This document shows, in pieces, positions 17,208 through 29,800 of a DNA stretch of 64,000 nucleotides. The position numbers and the translations under genes were made by a program. Source of the DNA: Paralvinella palmiformis. Lineage: Eukaryota; Annelida; Polychaeta; Terebellida; Alvinellidae. The notes below the pieces were generated by a model. It had not been told where the DNA came from. It searched no databases and worked only from the letters and a program-made list of their open reading frames with translations. The stretch covers positions 512,501 through 576,500 of the forward strand of contig JAODUP010000321.1 of the NCBI GenBank assembly GCA_025642065.1, in the 5' to 3' direction. Each line of letters begins with the position of its first letter. Position 1 is the first letter of the stretch.

Positions 17208-19358
17208 ATGACACGACACTTTATCGACCTTCACCCAGAAAGGCCTTCACTTTCTCCGATACATATTTTGAGTGACACTTTTGGTAACGTTTTCTTGCTG
17301 CTGATAGCTGAAGACGTTCACAGTAACCCAGGTCCACCTAAATACCCTTGTACCTTATGTATCAAAGGGTTTCGCGGCTACAGCAAGGCTATTGAATGTG
17401 ATGACTGCCGGCTGTTGACTAATTTTTATGAATGTTGTGAAAAGGTACTATCATTCTGTTTATTATATCAGAAACTGTATATTGTTAGTGATTTTAATAG
17501 AGATGGGTCATGTACAAAGACTAATTACCTTTGGAAAATCACTAGATTCTTTCATGAAAATGTTTAGTCTAAATCAATTAATTGGTGCTCCCACCAGTAT
17601 AACTGACTCGTGTTCATGTGTTATTGATCTTATATTGGAGTCTGACCCCGAAAAGGGTCCACATAGTCACATTATTAATTTTTGATTGAGTGACAATCAG
17701 ATCATATATTGCTAAAAGACATTAAGGTCTCAGCAGTAACAGGTGTTGATAACATTCAGGCTATATTTCTCACAGATGGTGTTAGTATCATATATCTAGT
17801 CCTATTACTTATCTCATCGATCTTTCTTTGTGTAAAATATATATTGCCAAATGATCTAAAAATTGAATTATTCCTTTTCTTAAAGTAATAATTAAGAAGG
17901 CAATAGACTGATTCAATTACCCCTGGCGCCACCGTGCGACCGAATTTCACACTACGATCTCGGGTTAGAAGTCTAAGAATCGCTATATTGTATAGCGATT
18001 TACGCGTGTAGCGGGTAGCGGTCTTACTAAAATCTGTATATAGGCTATTTACCAGCTATATTTGGATTTTATTTATAGTCCATTAAGGGTATGTGATCTC
18101 CGGATCATCATTTTGCATTTAATAGGAATGGCATAAACTTCATCCAATAGATATATGGCACTAAACTTAGTAATGTTCAGTGAGATTTGCAGGGCTGTCA
18201 TGGTCCGACCTGTCTAGTTCAAACTTATTTTTTGTATAACTTGCCATCTGACATGATGATGTGAATTAATAAAATCAATGATCATATAGGTTATAATTCA
18301 ATGGATGATTCCTATTACTGTAACATTGGTATTTATCCATGATATCGTGTATTTAAAGTGAACTGTTTTTTCTTCTTCTGGATCAGCGGTTCTTGGAATA
18401 TTTACTAAATGTAATTGTCAAGGGTGTTAATACTCTAATGTAATAAAAACTTATTTAATAATATACAGGTGATACGTATATGATTGGTTCCCATGTACAA
18501 ATAAAAATAATATTTCCAAAGCTCTACATTAAATATTTAAACAATCTTCATTAAAATCAATTTACATTCAGCTAAAAGTTTAATTTTAAAATCATTTATC
18601 TAATCCATTGAAACCCATTCTAAAAATCTCCTACAAGGCAGCATGAATAACTAAGGCTTAGCTGTGTCATTCATCTGAAAGATCAGTGCGCTCAATCATT
18701 GGGTTATATCTTAATAAATATTGTGTTAAATTCTTTTGAAAGACACAATCGTTCAGATGAAATACTAGTCTCAGTCTCCGTGTAATATGAAATAATTTGC
18801 TGAACTATTTCCAGTATTTATCGTTAGTGAAAAGTTGCCATCCCATGTTAACAGTGGCCACCATAGCTGTATCTAACCCGAGACCGCAGTTGGTAACCGA
18901 TGAAACGCATTTCGCCTGGATCGGTTTATTATAGGCCAGTTTCTGTTCTTCGTGCCCTTCCAACAAATTTCGAACGAGTTGTGTATAAATAACTATACAG
19001 ATATCTAAATTCAAATGACATTCTGTTTTAATGTCATTCTGGTTTTCATAAAGGCTATTTAACCGATACAACTCTAGTTTATTTGACATACTGCATGAGG
19101 GAAAATATGGATCTTTTTACAGATATATGGTTCTTTTAGATTTACAAAAGACATTTGATACAGTTATATAGCCACATTATTTTGTTGTCAAAATTGAAAT
19201 TTAGAGGCCTGAAAAAATATTCTATTAGTTGGATTGAATCTATCTGGCACTTTTTCTAGTCATCAACCGATTACTTGTGAGGTCCATGAAGGGTCTATTC
19301 TGGGTCATGATTTGTTTTTAATCTACATCAATGACGTGTAGTCTTATCTTGAATGCTT

Positions 19359-19444
<86 letters not shown>

Positions 19445-20517
19445 ATGGTTCCGCTCTCCTCGTTGCAGACAAAAGTTTTCAAGTTGTTGAAAATGTTTTA
19501 TCCCTCGATGTGGAAAAAGTAAGTGCTTGCTTATTTGGTTGACAACAAATTGTCACTACATCCGAAGAAAACAGAATCAAAGCAAATGTATTCAAAAGCA
19601 TCAGTTAAGTACTTGGATCTATCTGGCACATCAATAACGAATAAAATGCTATCATCAATGCTGGTGGAGTCATACAATTTCTATATCGTCATAAGTCGAT
19701 CAGTTCTTGGAGACGAAGAAAGAAAACTTCTTCCTAACGCTCTCCGCCAATCTAGATTTGAGTATGGGTGCAATTGTTAGTACATGCATGGATTCATTCA
19801 AAAACTAAAAGACAAACTTTAAGTAGACATAATACAAAACAAAATTATTAGATTCATACTAGATCTGGATCTCCGTTGTCATATTAACTGTCTTTATTTT
19901 TTTAAACTTTTTTTTGTTTATTATGGAAAACAGGGTCAATGTTATGTCCATAAATCTAACGTACAATATCTTCAATGGCTGTGCTTCAATAAAATTATTT
20001 AGATTCTTAATTTTCATCGTATATGTGGCCCACTTTCACAATACAAGGAATAGTGTGTATTCTTTTAATATCCCATACTGCAAGAGTCATCATAGTAAGG
20101 TAGTTCTTGCAGTATAATGGTATTGTTTTATGGAATGGTCTTCCTAATTCCCTTAAAATATTGATAATAGGAATGTTTTTAAACTAAACTGTAATTTTGT
20201 TTGAGTCATAATTATCCATTAGCTTTTGATATGTTATTAATTTAATCAAGGTGGTAACTTTTGTCTATAGGCCTATATTTAATTACTAGTCTAGCTATAG
20301 CTGCTATATCTTAATTGTGTCGATATATACATATGTTAATTTAGGTCTACTATGGAATTGTTTTATGCAATTAATTTATAGCATTTACTTTTTAGTTTCA
20401 GCCTTTTTTTATCATCGGTACATTTTATTTTTTGATATTTATATTCTACTGTGATATCTATAATAATCGTTGTATTCATATGATTTTTCTTATTTAAATA
20501 AAACCAATCAATCATTC
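17208..20517 (+). mobile_element. Decayed LINE (CR1-like) with 2A-like motif, PHD-like cysteines, endonuclease and RT remains
   Basis: The first frame (17208-17567) has a hydrophobic lead, the 2A-like motif EDVHSNPGP (17310-17336), then YPCTLCIKGF and AIECDDC, a PHD-type cysteine cluster common in these elements. AP-endonuclease remains follow with a frameshift: VSDFNRD, FSLNQLIGAPTSIT, IDLILES and a degenerate SDNQIIY (to about 17715). Reverse transcriptase remains are at 19131-20150: LDLQKTFDTV, a frameshifted GSILG-like stretch, YADGSALLVADKS after a (TA) insertion, WLVDNKLSLHPKKTES, then an HNTRNS tail segment. The 3' end is near 20517 with a short CAAT/CATT-type tail. Stops and frameshifts show it is dead. 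The 1.4 kb between the EN and RT parts does not look like LINE sequence, so these may be two fragments. Confidence 0.75.
18805..19090 (-). CDS. Orphan terminal-type exon of an unrecognised protein
   Basis: On the minus strand the acceptor TTTTCCCTCATGCAG precedes T-ATG and an open frame of 94 codons to TAG at 18805. The protein has MSNKLELYRLNSLYENQNDI, IKTECHLNLDICIVIYTQLV, a GHEEQKLAYNKPIQAKC stretch and NCGLGLDTAMVATVNMGWQL. Four cysteines and coding-like composition suggest a real exon. I do not recognise it. It lies, reversed, between the two halves of a dead LINE, so it could be an exon of a gene whose intron took the LINE, or a fragment carried by an insertion. Confidence 0.4.
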
Positions 20518-20894
20518 ATCTCAATTATTCTATTCATGTAATAATAATACTGTTTTCAGTCTATCTTTTTGAATTTGTTTGTTTATTTCAAAATTTTAGT
20601 TCAATTACCCTTATCATTGCTTATGATAAAAGTAATTGATGAATCAAACCTTCTCAATCAAACCTTATTTTACTCAGTTTGCAGTAGATCTACATTTACA
20701 CAAAAGGACTCAAGTCTTAACTGTCTGTGAATCGAGCTTATTAGTTGTTACCCAGGAGGGAATCTAGAAATTCCCCCCAAGTTTATAATTATTGATAATC
20801 TCTGGTCTAGGTTGTATCCAGCCTCTCACATCAAAGTGAAGACAACGAAAGATTCTCCTTCGGAGAGATTGTTGCGCCCCGAGCTCTTCCAGTG

Positions 20895-23800
20895 ATGGAG
20901 GCTCGCAGTAGTAAAACTGCAGAAGGTTTGTCTGTGAAGGGGTTAAAATTGGTTAAAATATGACAACAAACTAACAGATTAACGTAGTAATCATGGCAAC
21001 AATTTATTGTAATAATCATTTAATGTATATATCTTCAAAAGACAATTAAAGCAATAATAACACAGCCGCTAGGACTATGTTGAGCGATAATAGATGAATA
21101 ATAAATGTACCAATCTGGTAATTAAAATATTAAACATACGTAAAGTTCAATTTGAATGGATTCAAAGCAATAACAAAAAACACTAACACACGTTATGTTC
21201 ATTGCCGTGCCATGATTACTAAGAGCATGTAGATGACTTGATGGCGTCAAAGTGTTAGATCAATAGACTAGTTCATAATCATAGTATTAGTAGATCTAGA
21301 TATAAAGACTTAAAGTCTAATGGGTTGGGAAGAAATATGACTATAATATTATAAATAGACCAGTGATAAGAGTCTGTCCCATTAGATCAGACTATGCCGT
21401 CACCAGGTTGATTATCACTATGAGTTGACTGGGAAATAAGAAACAAATAAGACATTATGAAATACCACATTACTAATTTCATAATCGAGTCATGATAATG
21501 TTCACAAGTTAAAATCACGTGGAAGCAATCAACCTATAATTGACTATAATCTTTTTATATTAAGGGTTCGTGATATGACAAAAAATGTTAAGTGATAATA
21601 ATAATGTATATTTAAGAAAGCATCCTTACTAGTAGTAGTAGGGGCCATTAAAAGGTGCTTTGTAGTTACACCCCAATGAGATATATGTAAAAACCCAATA
21701 GTGGTCAAATTAATACAGAAGAATCCCAAAGTAATTTGGAATGATCCAGACAGAAATTGGCAGTATTTTGGCACTCAATACTAAGATACTAGTTGAATTA
21801 TTTTCATTTAGATTAGAGATAAGTGGCAGTGAAAAAAAAATCTCCTTAGTTCCTGGAATATCCTCATTTCTGCTAGAATTACATGATAAATAGGTTAATG
21901 CTATATCTGGTTGTGGAATCAGAGTCAGTCTGATATTGTATAATATGCTTGTGTATTTTAAATATTTATCAGCTGAGAGACATTTGTTAGTGCATGGGTA
22001 GAAATAAGTCAGTGTTAGTATACTAATATAAGTCTAAATATATGATTCATGTTTATCTACTAATCTGAAACATAGGAGACACCCAGGAATAATTGTTTCT
22101 GTGAATAGTAAAAGCTATGGCTGTTGCTTCTCCAAGATGGATCCTTACTTATTTGAAAGCATTTTTCCTTGATCATATTTTTAGGCATAACTAAATAAAC
22201 ACCAAAAATAGATAGCAGTGTCTGATTATTATCTGATACTATATCAGTATTGTTAAGAATGAGGGTTTAAATTAAGCACACCACTAATTATCTGCAGTAG
22301 ATAATTTGTATTATAAAAAGGGATAACAAAAATTTAGCCAGCTCCTGAATTGGCTTATTATTTAATGGTTATCTGAAAACTTTTAATCTCTATGACAACT
22401 ATCATTGTTCTCGACTAAAGATTCCATTATCTTTTTAATTATATAAATTTGTATGATAACAAATTATTTGTGGAGTAAATTACTAAAGAGTATTCTGATA
22501 TATTCATTTAAAGAAACAGTTCACCTTCACTACATATTTTCAGATCTAACACAAATATGTTCACACAAGTTATAAACAATGTCAAAATATGAACTCTCTC
22601 CAAGGTCAGAAAATATTTCTTTAAGCCAGGAGACCCTGGGCTAGTAATATTTAAGGTATACTAGCCCAACAAATTTCTTACTTTCTCAACAAAATGTTAC
22701 TAGTTATTAAAACTATTAAAAAAGATTGTGCTGGATTTGACAGAGAACACTGGATACAAAGGAAACTTTCTGCGTGTGCTGCAGAACATTTTCCCTTCAT
22801 CACTATTACAGTCCACTCATGAAAATTAATTATACCAATGTGGGATGAACTTGCATTTTCTCTCTGTACATAAACTTTGTCATCAAACTTTCATTTTTTG
22901 GAGTACTGGGCCCCTTCATAAGGGAAGTCCACTGTTGCTCTGCAGATCCATCCATCCTAGTACACTACATGTGTGTTTAACACCACAAAAACAAACTGTG
23001 TGTCTTATCTAAAAGCAGAAAATTTGTCCACACAAATGTCAGTATCCCCCAAAAAAGGAGGAATATTTGTGTACATATGTTGAACTTGCTGGTATCACTA
23101 GGTTCCAGTAGTAGATCTATGAGAATGAATACTTGTTGAAATTTGGGGTAGAGATCCATGGCTGTCGCCTATTTGACACAGTGACCTGGTGTTGACTTCT
23201 GTTCTGTCTCTATTTTTGATAGTAATCCACCCACAACACGGTGACACCACCACATAGCATGCTTGTAATCTATATAGAGATATTGCTATTTAGGAATTAA
23301 CCCCATTCAATGTTTAGAACAGGCAAAATAAACTTAAATCTAGAAATTAATTTTTTAATTCAGAAATATTTCTTCCATGACAATCCTACTTGGAATATAA
23401 ACTACTCAGAGTATTTATTCCAAGTAGGTACTTGGAGTATCTACTCATGGTAAAAAATATTAGGCCAAAAAAAGTCAGAAAAAAACAGAATTGGAATTGA
23501 TAAATTTGAGGTGAAATTGACCAAATGAAATTGACCCCATGTCTGGTAACAACAGTATTGACAGAAGGACAGTAACATACTGATCATGCTGATAATAACA
23601 GATATTGTGTTCTGTATACAATAAAAACATGGTTAGCTGGTGTTTTCAGGGGGGGGGGGTATTTCTGGTCAGCCAAGGATCTTGTTCGATTGGCACCATT
23701 CTAAGTACATCAGCTCTAATGACTTGAATAGATTCTGAGATTATTTCACAACTTACAGCGATTATTAAATTAACTTGAATAATTTGTTTTCTCAACCCTG

Positions 23801-26800
23801 ACACAATATATTTAAATACATCTATTCATAATATATTCTTACTGTAATGTATATGTGACATCTTTTCAAATCTACAGTATTATAAACTATTATGATGTAT
23901 TCTTGCATTTTACCACAGATTGGTATGATCAAAATCAGGACAGTTTATTTAAATTGAGAGTGGAAGTTGCAACAATGGCCCAACTGTTGTTTTTATAATT
24001 AAACACTTTAGGCAATACACATCCACTATTGACTACTGTATCTAATTAACACGTACATAAGATCAACTCATTACAAATTATTTGTGTTATTTTTAAATAA
24101 AATCTCATATCTATACTGAAGGTCAATAACACTGATCTAGTTCTGTTGTCTCTAATGGCCACATACTGAGAAGATGTGACGACTGTTAACTTACCCATAC
24201 CAATATTACAAACAATACTAAACAAATAACAAATGGGAATGTTTACAGCAATCAAGTTTATATTGATCTACGTTGTTATTGATACTAAATGACTGATACA
24301 CAGCTGATACATTTATTTTGATCAGTTTCAGATAAATATGATTTCTTCATCGTGGGACATAAACAGACAATGTAATAAAATGTTGACTGCTTTATATTTA
24401 TGTCAACAAATAATTTTATGGCTTTATCTCCAATTTCTGTGCTGTATTCAATCAATATTTCTGTTGTTATTTTTATATATAATCATTGTCTTTCTGACTA
24501 TAAGGTCTAATTATGATGATCCTTTGAATAGAAAAGACATTTGTCTAAATACATTTATTAAGATAGTTCAAAATTGATTTTTACTTTAGCAAGTATCTAT
24601 ACCATGTCCCAGCAGTGAGTAAGTTAATGATTTGTTTGACATCGGCATCTGCTGAGACATATGATTGAGGAGGTACTCCCAAGGGAAATGTAATGTTTAA
24701 GCTGAATGCTTCAGCTGATACACACAAGTGAGTCCATTCTGGAAATGTGGTAGTCTAGGCACAATGCACATAAATATTAACATATCAGACTCATCCTAAA
24801 GGTACGTTATAATAGATTGGCTGGAGGGAAGAAGGTCATGTGCTTTGACATCAACTCGCACAATAAACATGTATCTATCTTAATCCAGATCAACTGAGCT
24901 CACAGGTGCTCTGGCTTAGATATCATCTTGACATTACCTGCCCCTGAGATCAACCTACTAATTACTACTAACAGATGCAGTCATTGATTCATTAGTGATT
25001 TACACAAATCTGACAGCTTGGTACACATGTTACAAGTTCACAAAAACAATCTACATAAGGAATTTCAGTATTTGTTTTCTGTAGCCATTCCATAAACATA
25101 TTAGGCTGCTTGAACCAACATTCCAAAAGATCTCAGGAGAATCCAATCTGTGCCTGGCTTCAAAATGAAAGTTATTGTAGATTTACTTTCAACTAGATTA
25201 TTTAATATGTGGTTGATAGAGCCAGGGCCAGAAAATTTTAATTGGTTAAATACACTTGTGCTGTGCCACAGTCAGTGTATATATATATAAGGAACCAAAG
25301 TTCTGGATCACATGTAAGTGTTAACGTGGTAAAATTAGCACAACCTAACCACAAGGAGCTTTTAGCTGAAGAGGTATTTGATTATATCAAGTGATGGATC
25401 ATAGTCTTGGGTGCATCCCCATGTAAGAGTATATTTTCTAATCATCAAAGATGTGTTTATATTCCACTGTCCATTAGGAGCCTTGAAACAAATGTATTTG
25501 CTTAGCTCCGCCCAGCAGGGATCAGACCCTGTATTTACTTTCACCACCCTGCTGGGTACTAAACCAATAACATATGGTAAGTTTACAAAATCTCTCAAAT
25601 GGTTATTAAACAGTTAGGTCTGGGGACAGGCTATAGTAGTCAGAGTTTGAGGAGAGGAGGGGAAAACTTTGGCTCCAGATTGGCATTCCCGGTGAGATGA
25701 TAAAATTAATTAATTCCTAAATAACAATATCTCTATATAGATTACAGGTATGCTATGTGGTGGTGTCACAGTGTTGGGGCAGAGTTCATGGTATCCAGAC
25801 CATTTTAATTGGTTAAATGCTCACTTGGGGTGCTACAGTCTGATATATATATATAAGGAACCAAAGCTCTCTGGATCATTATAGTTCCAGTATATTGGTA
25901 ACACCACATGTAAGTGTTAACATTGTAAAAATGGTAAATTAATTTTTGGATTTTATTTTTTTGTAGGAAACTTCAATGCCAATTCATAATTTCTTAATTC
26001 CAATTCAACATTTCTCTTCCAATTCATTTTTTTTAAATAATCAATTCCGAAATTGAATTGACCCCCCCATGTCTGGTTATTACTGCCATCATTCATTTCT
26101 TTTCATTTACATCATTTCTTTATTTCAATCCTCGTCTATCCTGCTCTTGTTCCAGTATCAAAATGTCTTACCACTAATGACGGATAGCTATAATGATCTA
26201 ATCCTATATAATAACCAAGCTTTGGCAGGATAAAGCTGTTCCCTGGTTTTTATCCGGTTTGGTCGAAAATCTCCATTTTTAGTTAAATATGGGCTAAACC
26301 AATTTTAATGCAAAATCCATCACTAGCTGGTATAATTAAAATAGATGAAGTGTAATATATACATCTACAGTCAGGCCCCGTTATACCGTGGTATGGCATA
26401 ATACAAAATCAGATATAACATGGTCAGACCTTAGACCCTGAATCGTGGAATCCATGACGGAGCATTTGTATGACAAATGGCATGAATTCCGCAACTGACC
26501 GATAAAATATTTCATAATAATTTTAACACGTTTTTTACACGTAAAAAACTTAGTCACCAGCCACAACATACCCACGAGTATATTTATTAAGCACAAACTT
26601 AATCTACACATGACCATGGCTCAGTCAGCCAAACAAACAGCCCAATCATAAACCTCAATTATTGTGTGACTCCACCCACTCATTACAAAAGCAGATACAC
26701 AAACAAATACATTTTGCAGAAACATTTTATTTTCCATACAAACACTAAGGTAACATTTATGTTTAAGTCAACAAATGATTAAACAATTACTGGGAACATT

Positions 26801-29800
26801 TATGAAATAAACAGTTGCATGTAATCTTAAAGGATGGTGCAAAAGGAGGTGACTCCCTATTATCGCCCACCCCAATAGTGCCCCTGTGTCGACAGGTTCT
26901 GGACCCCCAATGATGTGTTAAAATGGCGCCCAACTGTACTATCAATAAATAAAAAAACATGAATAACTATACAGACACTACTGAGACAGTACGTGAAACA
27001 ATAAAAAAGTTTACATATCCGACTTTGTACCACATGAAGTTTTCTGTAAGATGAGACAACCCTGGCTGAACTAACATGGGTCACCAGGTCTATCACCCTT
27101 ACCTATGAACATATTCAATAATAACTCTGTTATCACCAAGAAAATATTTAAAACTTAGCCAAGTGTCATCCATATAATGTAAAAGACAATAAGATTATCA
27201 ATCAACCTTTGTTATGTGAACATATTGTATCTCATTTATTTCTATTAAAGCCACATCTGAAAATTAATCATGCGTAACTTATTTCAACATTAATTTAACA
27301 TATATATTGATCTCCTACAACGTGGAAGGTTAAGTGAAGTCATTGGCACTGGATCATCAGTCCATATGTGGACCAGCAAAAGTGAAGGGTTGATCTAACA
27401 ATTTTAAATAAACTGGTTAGATCCACCTCATAGATCTAAAAAATATTTTTTAGATATGATGAGCTGCTCGCAGAATAGGTTAATTGGCTTGGGCCACCAA
27501 CAAAGAAAACCATTATATTTACATACAGATGCACACACATATAATATGGAACAAAACTGTTTAGTATGAGATGTGTATTAATATATAATATGAAAATCAT
27601 TTTAAACAACAAATTATTAGAGCGCATATGCTGTTTTATTACACAGAGAGAACCAGAAGCTATGAGAAGCGGGCAACGCGCCGTAAAATCCGGGCTTTGC
27701 ATGCAGCCATCTCAAATAACAGTATAGACGAGGTAAAGGAGCGCATCACACCAGACATTGATGTCAACTTTCATTATGGAGGCCAGAGTGCCCTACAGAT
27801 AGCTGTCAACAAGGGTTATGAAGACATCTGCTCTCTCCTCATTCATCATGGTGCAGATGTGAACAAGTGTAATGCGGAGGATAATTCACTCCTCAACATG
27901 GCAGCATGGGGTGGACACTTAGCAATATGTCAGCTTCTTGTAGATAATGGCGCCGAACTGGATGTGTGCAATAATTTTGGTTCCTCTCCCATTGCCACAG
28001 CTGCCTATAAGGGTTACACAGATATAGTTCGACTGTTAATTAAGGCCGACTGTAATATTGACTGTCCCAATAATAAGGGACAGTCACCTCTGTGCATTGC
28101 TGCATCACATGGTAATTCAAATGTGGTTAGGACATTGATAGAAGGTGGCTGTGATCTGAACTGGGTTGACAAAAATCAAAGATCAGCACTGTGCACGGCT
28201 GCTGAAAAGGGCAATACCGATGTTGTGCGAGAACTAGTCAAGGGTGGTAAGTGCCATATTCTTACCTTTTATTGCAAATAAAGGGTAGGGGGTAAATAAA
28301 CATTGTTATTGATTCTTATAAATTATAACGATAAGCTTTTTATTGATGTTAAGTAGCATCAACATTCAGCTCTTTGTAAGGATTAGTTTCCAGTTCAGTT
28401 GTAAATGGTATCTGGTACTATTAAAATGCTCATATTGTTATTATGCAATACACATATTATCATAAAGAGTGATTTCGCTTCATCATTGTAGAAGGATGTG
28501 ATCTGAATCTCAGAGAAAAATATGGATCTACTGCATTATTGGTGGCAGCCAAGGAAGGCCACAAGGAAATGGTAGACCTTCTGATAGCAGCAGGAGCGAA
28601 TCTTGATCTGACAGACAGCCGAGGCATGACACCGGTCATGGGTAAGTGACACAAAGTTTGTGTCCAGGATTAAATAGCTGCATCATAATCACACACAGCT
28701 TATTCAAGATGTGGATTTTGATGTAATTCAATTTTTATAATCCCAAAGCAGGATCAATACCCTCAGCTTAACACTGAATTTATCATCTTTTAAACATAGA
28801 GACCTACACAGACTACGATTGCAGGACATATAACAAGTCGGTCTAGCAGGCCTACAACTGATCCCTATTTTTCCCTACTTTTTCACCTCCTCCCTACTTT
28901 TCCGTACTTTTTTGGTATTATCCCTATTTTTTAACAAGTTTTTTCAAGTTTTCCAGATTGGATAAGTTGGCTGGAGAGTGGTCCCTGGATTCTACCCAAA
29001 CATGACTCCTTGCTACTCATTGAGCACAACACATCATGGAGTCAATTTTGGGTGAGTATTTCTCTTCATTTCATTATCAATCATTGCGATTCCCAAAGAT
29101 GATACAACTGAGGGATTTTGCTCCTTTTCATTCAGCATGAAAATGTGTAGCATATGTAAACTAGATACCTCAGTGTATGAGTGAACCTTTTCTTGGACAA
29201 ATTAAGGAAATGGTACACTGTGCTCGGATATCTTTGTTTGCATGTTCACACAAGTTTAAATTGTTTTTATTTCCTGTGTACCATTATATCCACATATATG
29301 TAGTCTACTAGTTACCAGATATATTATATGAACTGAACTGTTTAATAGCCATGCCCGATGGAAATACCAAGTTCCAAGAAAGATGGCTGTTGGAGAAAGA
29401 CTGTCAAGGAAACCTCTTGGCTACATGGTGTGAACCAGATCTGACAGATCCATACATACCACTGTGTTTGGTGTGCAACAAAAGATTCTCCTGCAGTAAT
29501 TCTGGCAAAGCCCAAATTATCACACATGCAAAGGAAGCTGAACATATTGATCTTCAAAAGAGTAAGGAAGGACAGAAGGTATTAGGAGCTGTGCAAAGTT
29601 CAAAATCATGTGCCAGAAGTTCAACGTCTACCTCTAAAACTATCAATACACTTATGGCATTCCGAGATGAAAGCCTCTCTGAGAAGATCTGAAAAGCTGA
29701 GATTTTGTTTACGATTAAAATGTGTGTAGACAATTGGTCATTTGCTTCTAGCGATAGTATCAGTGATATCTTTAGAACGATGTTTCCTGGTTAAATATCC

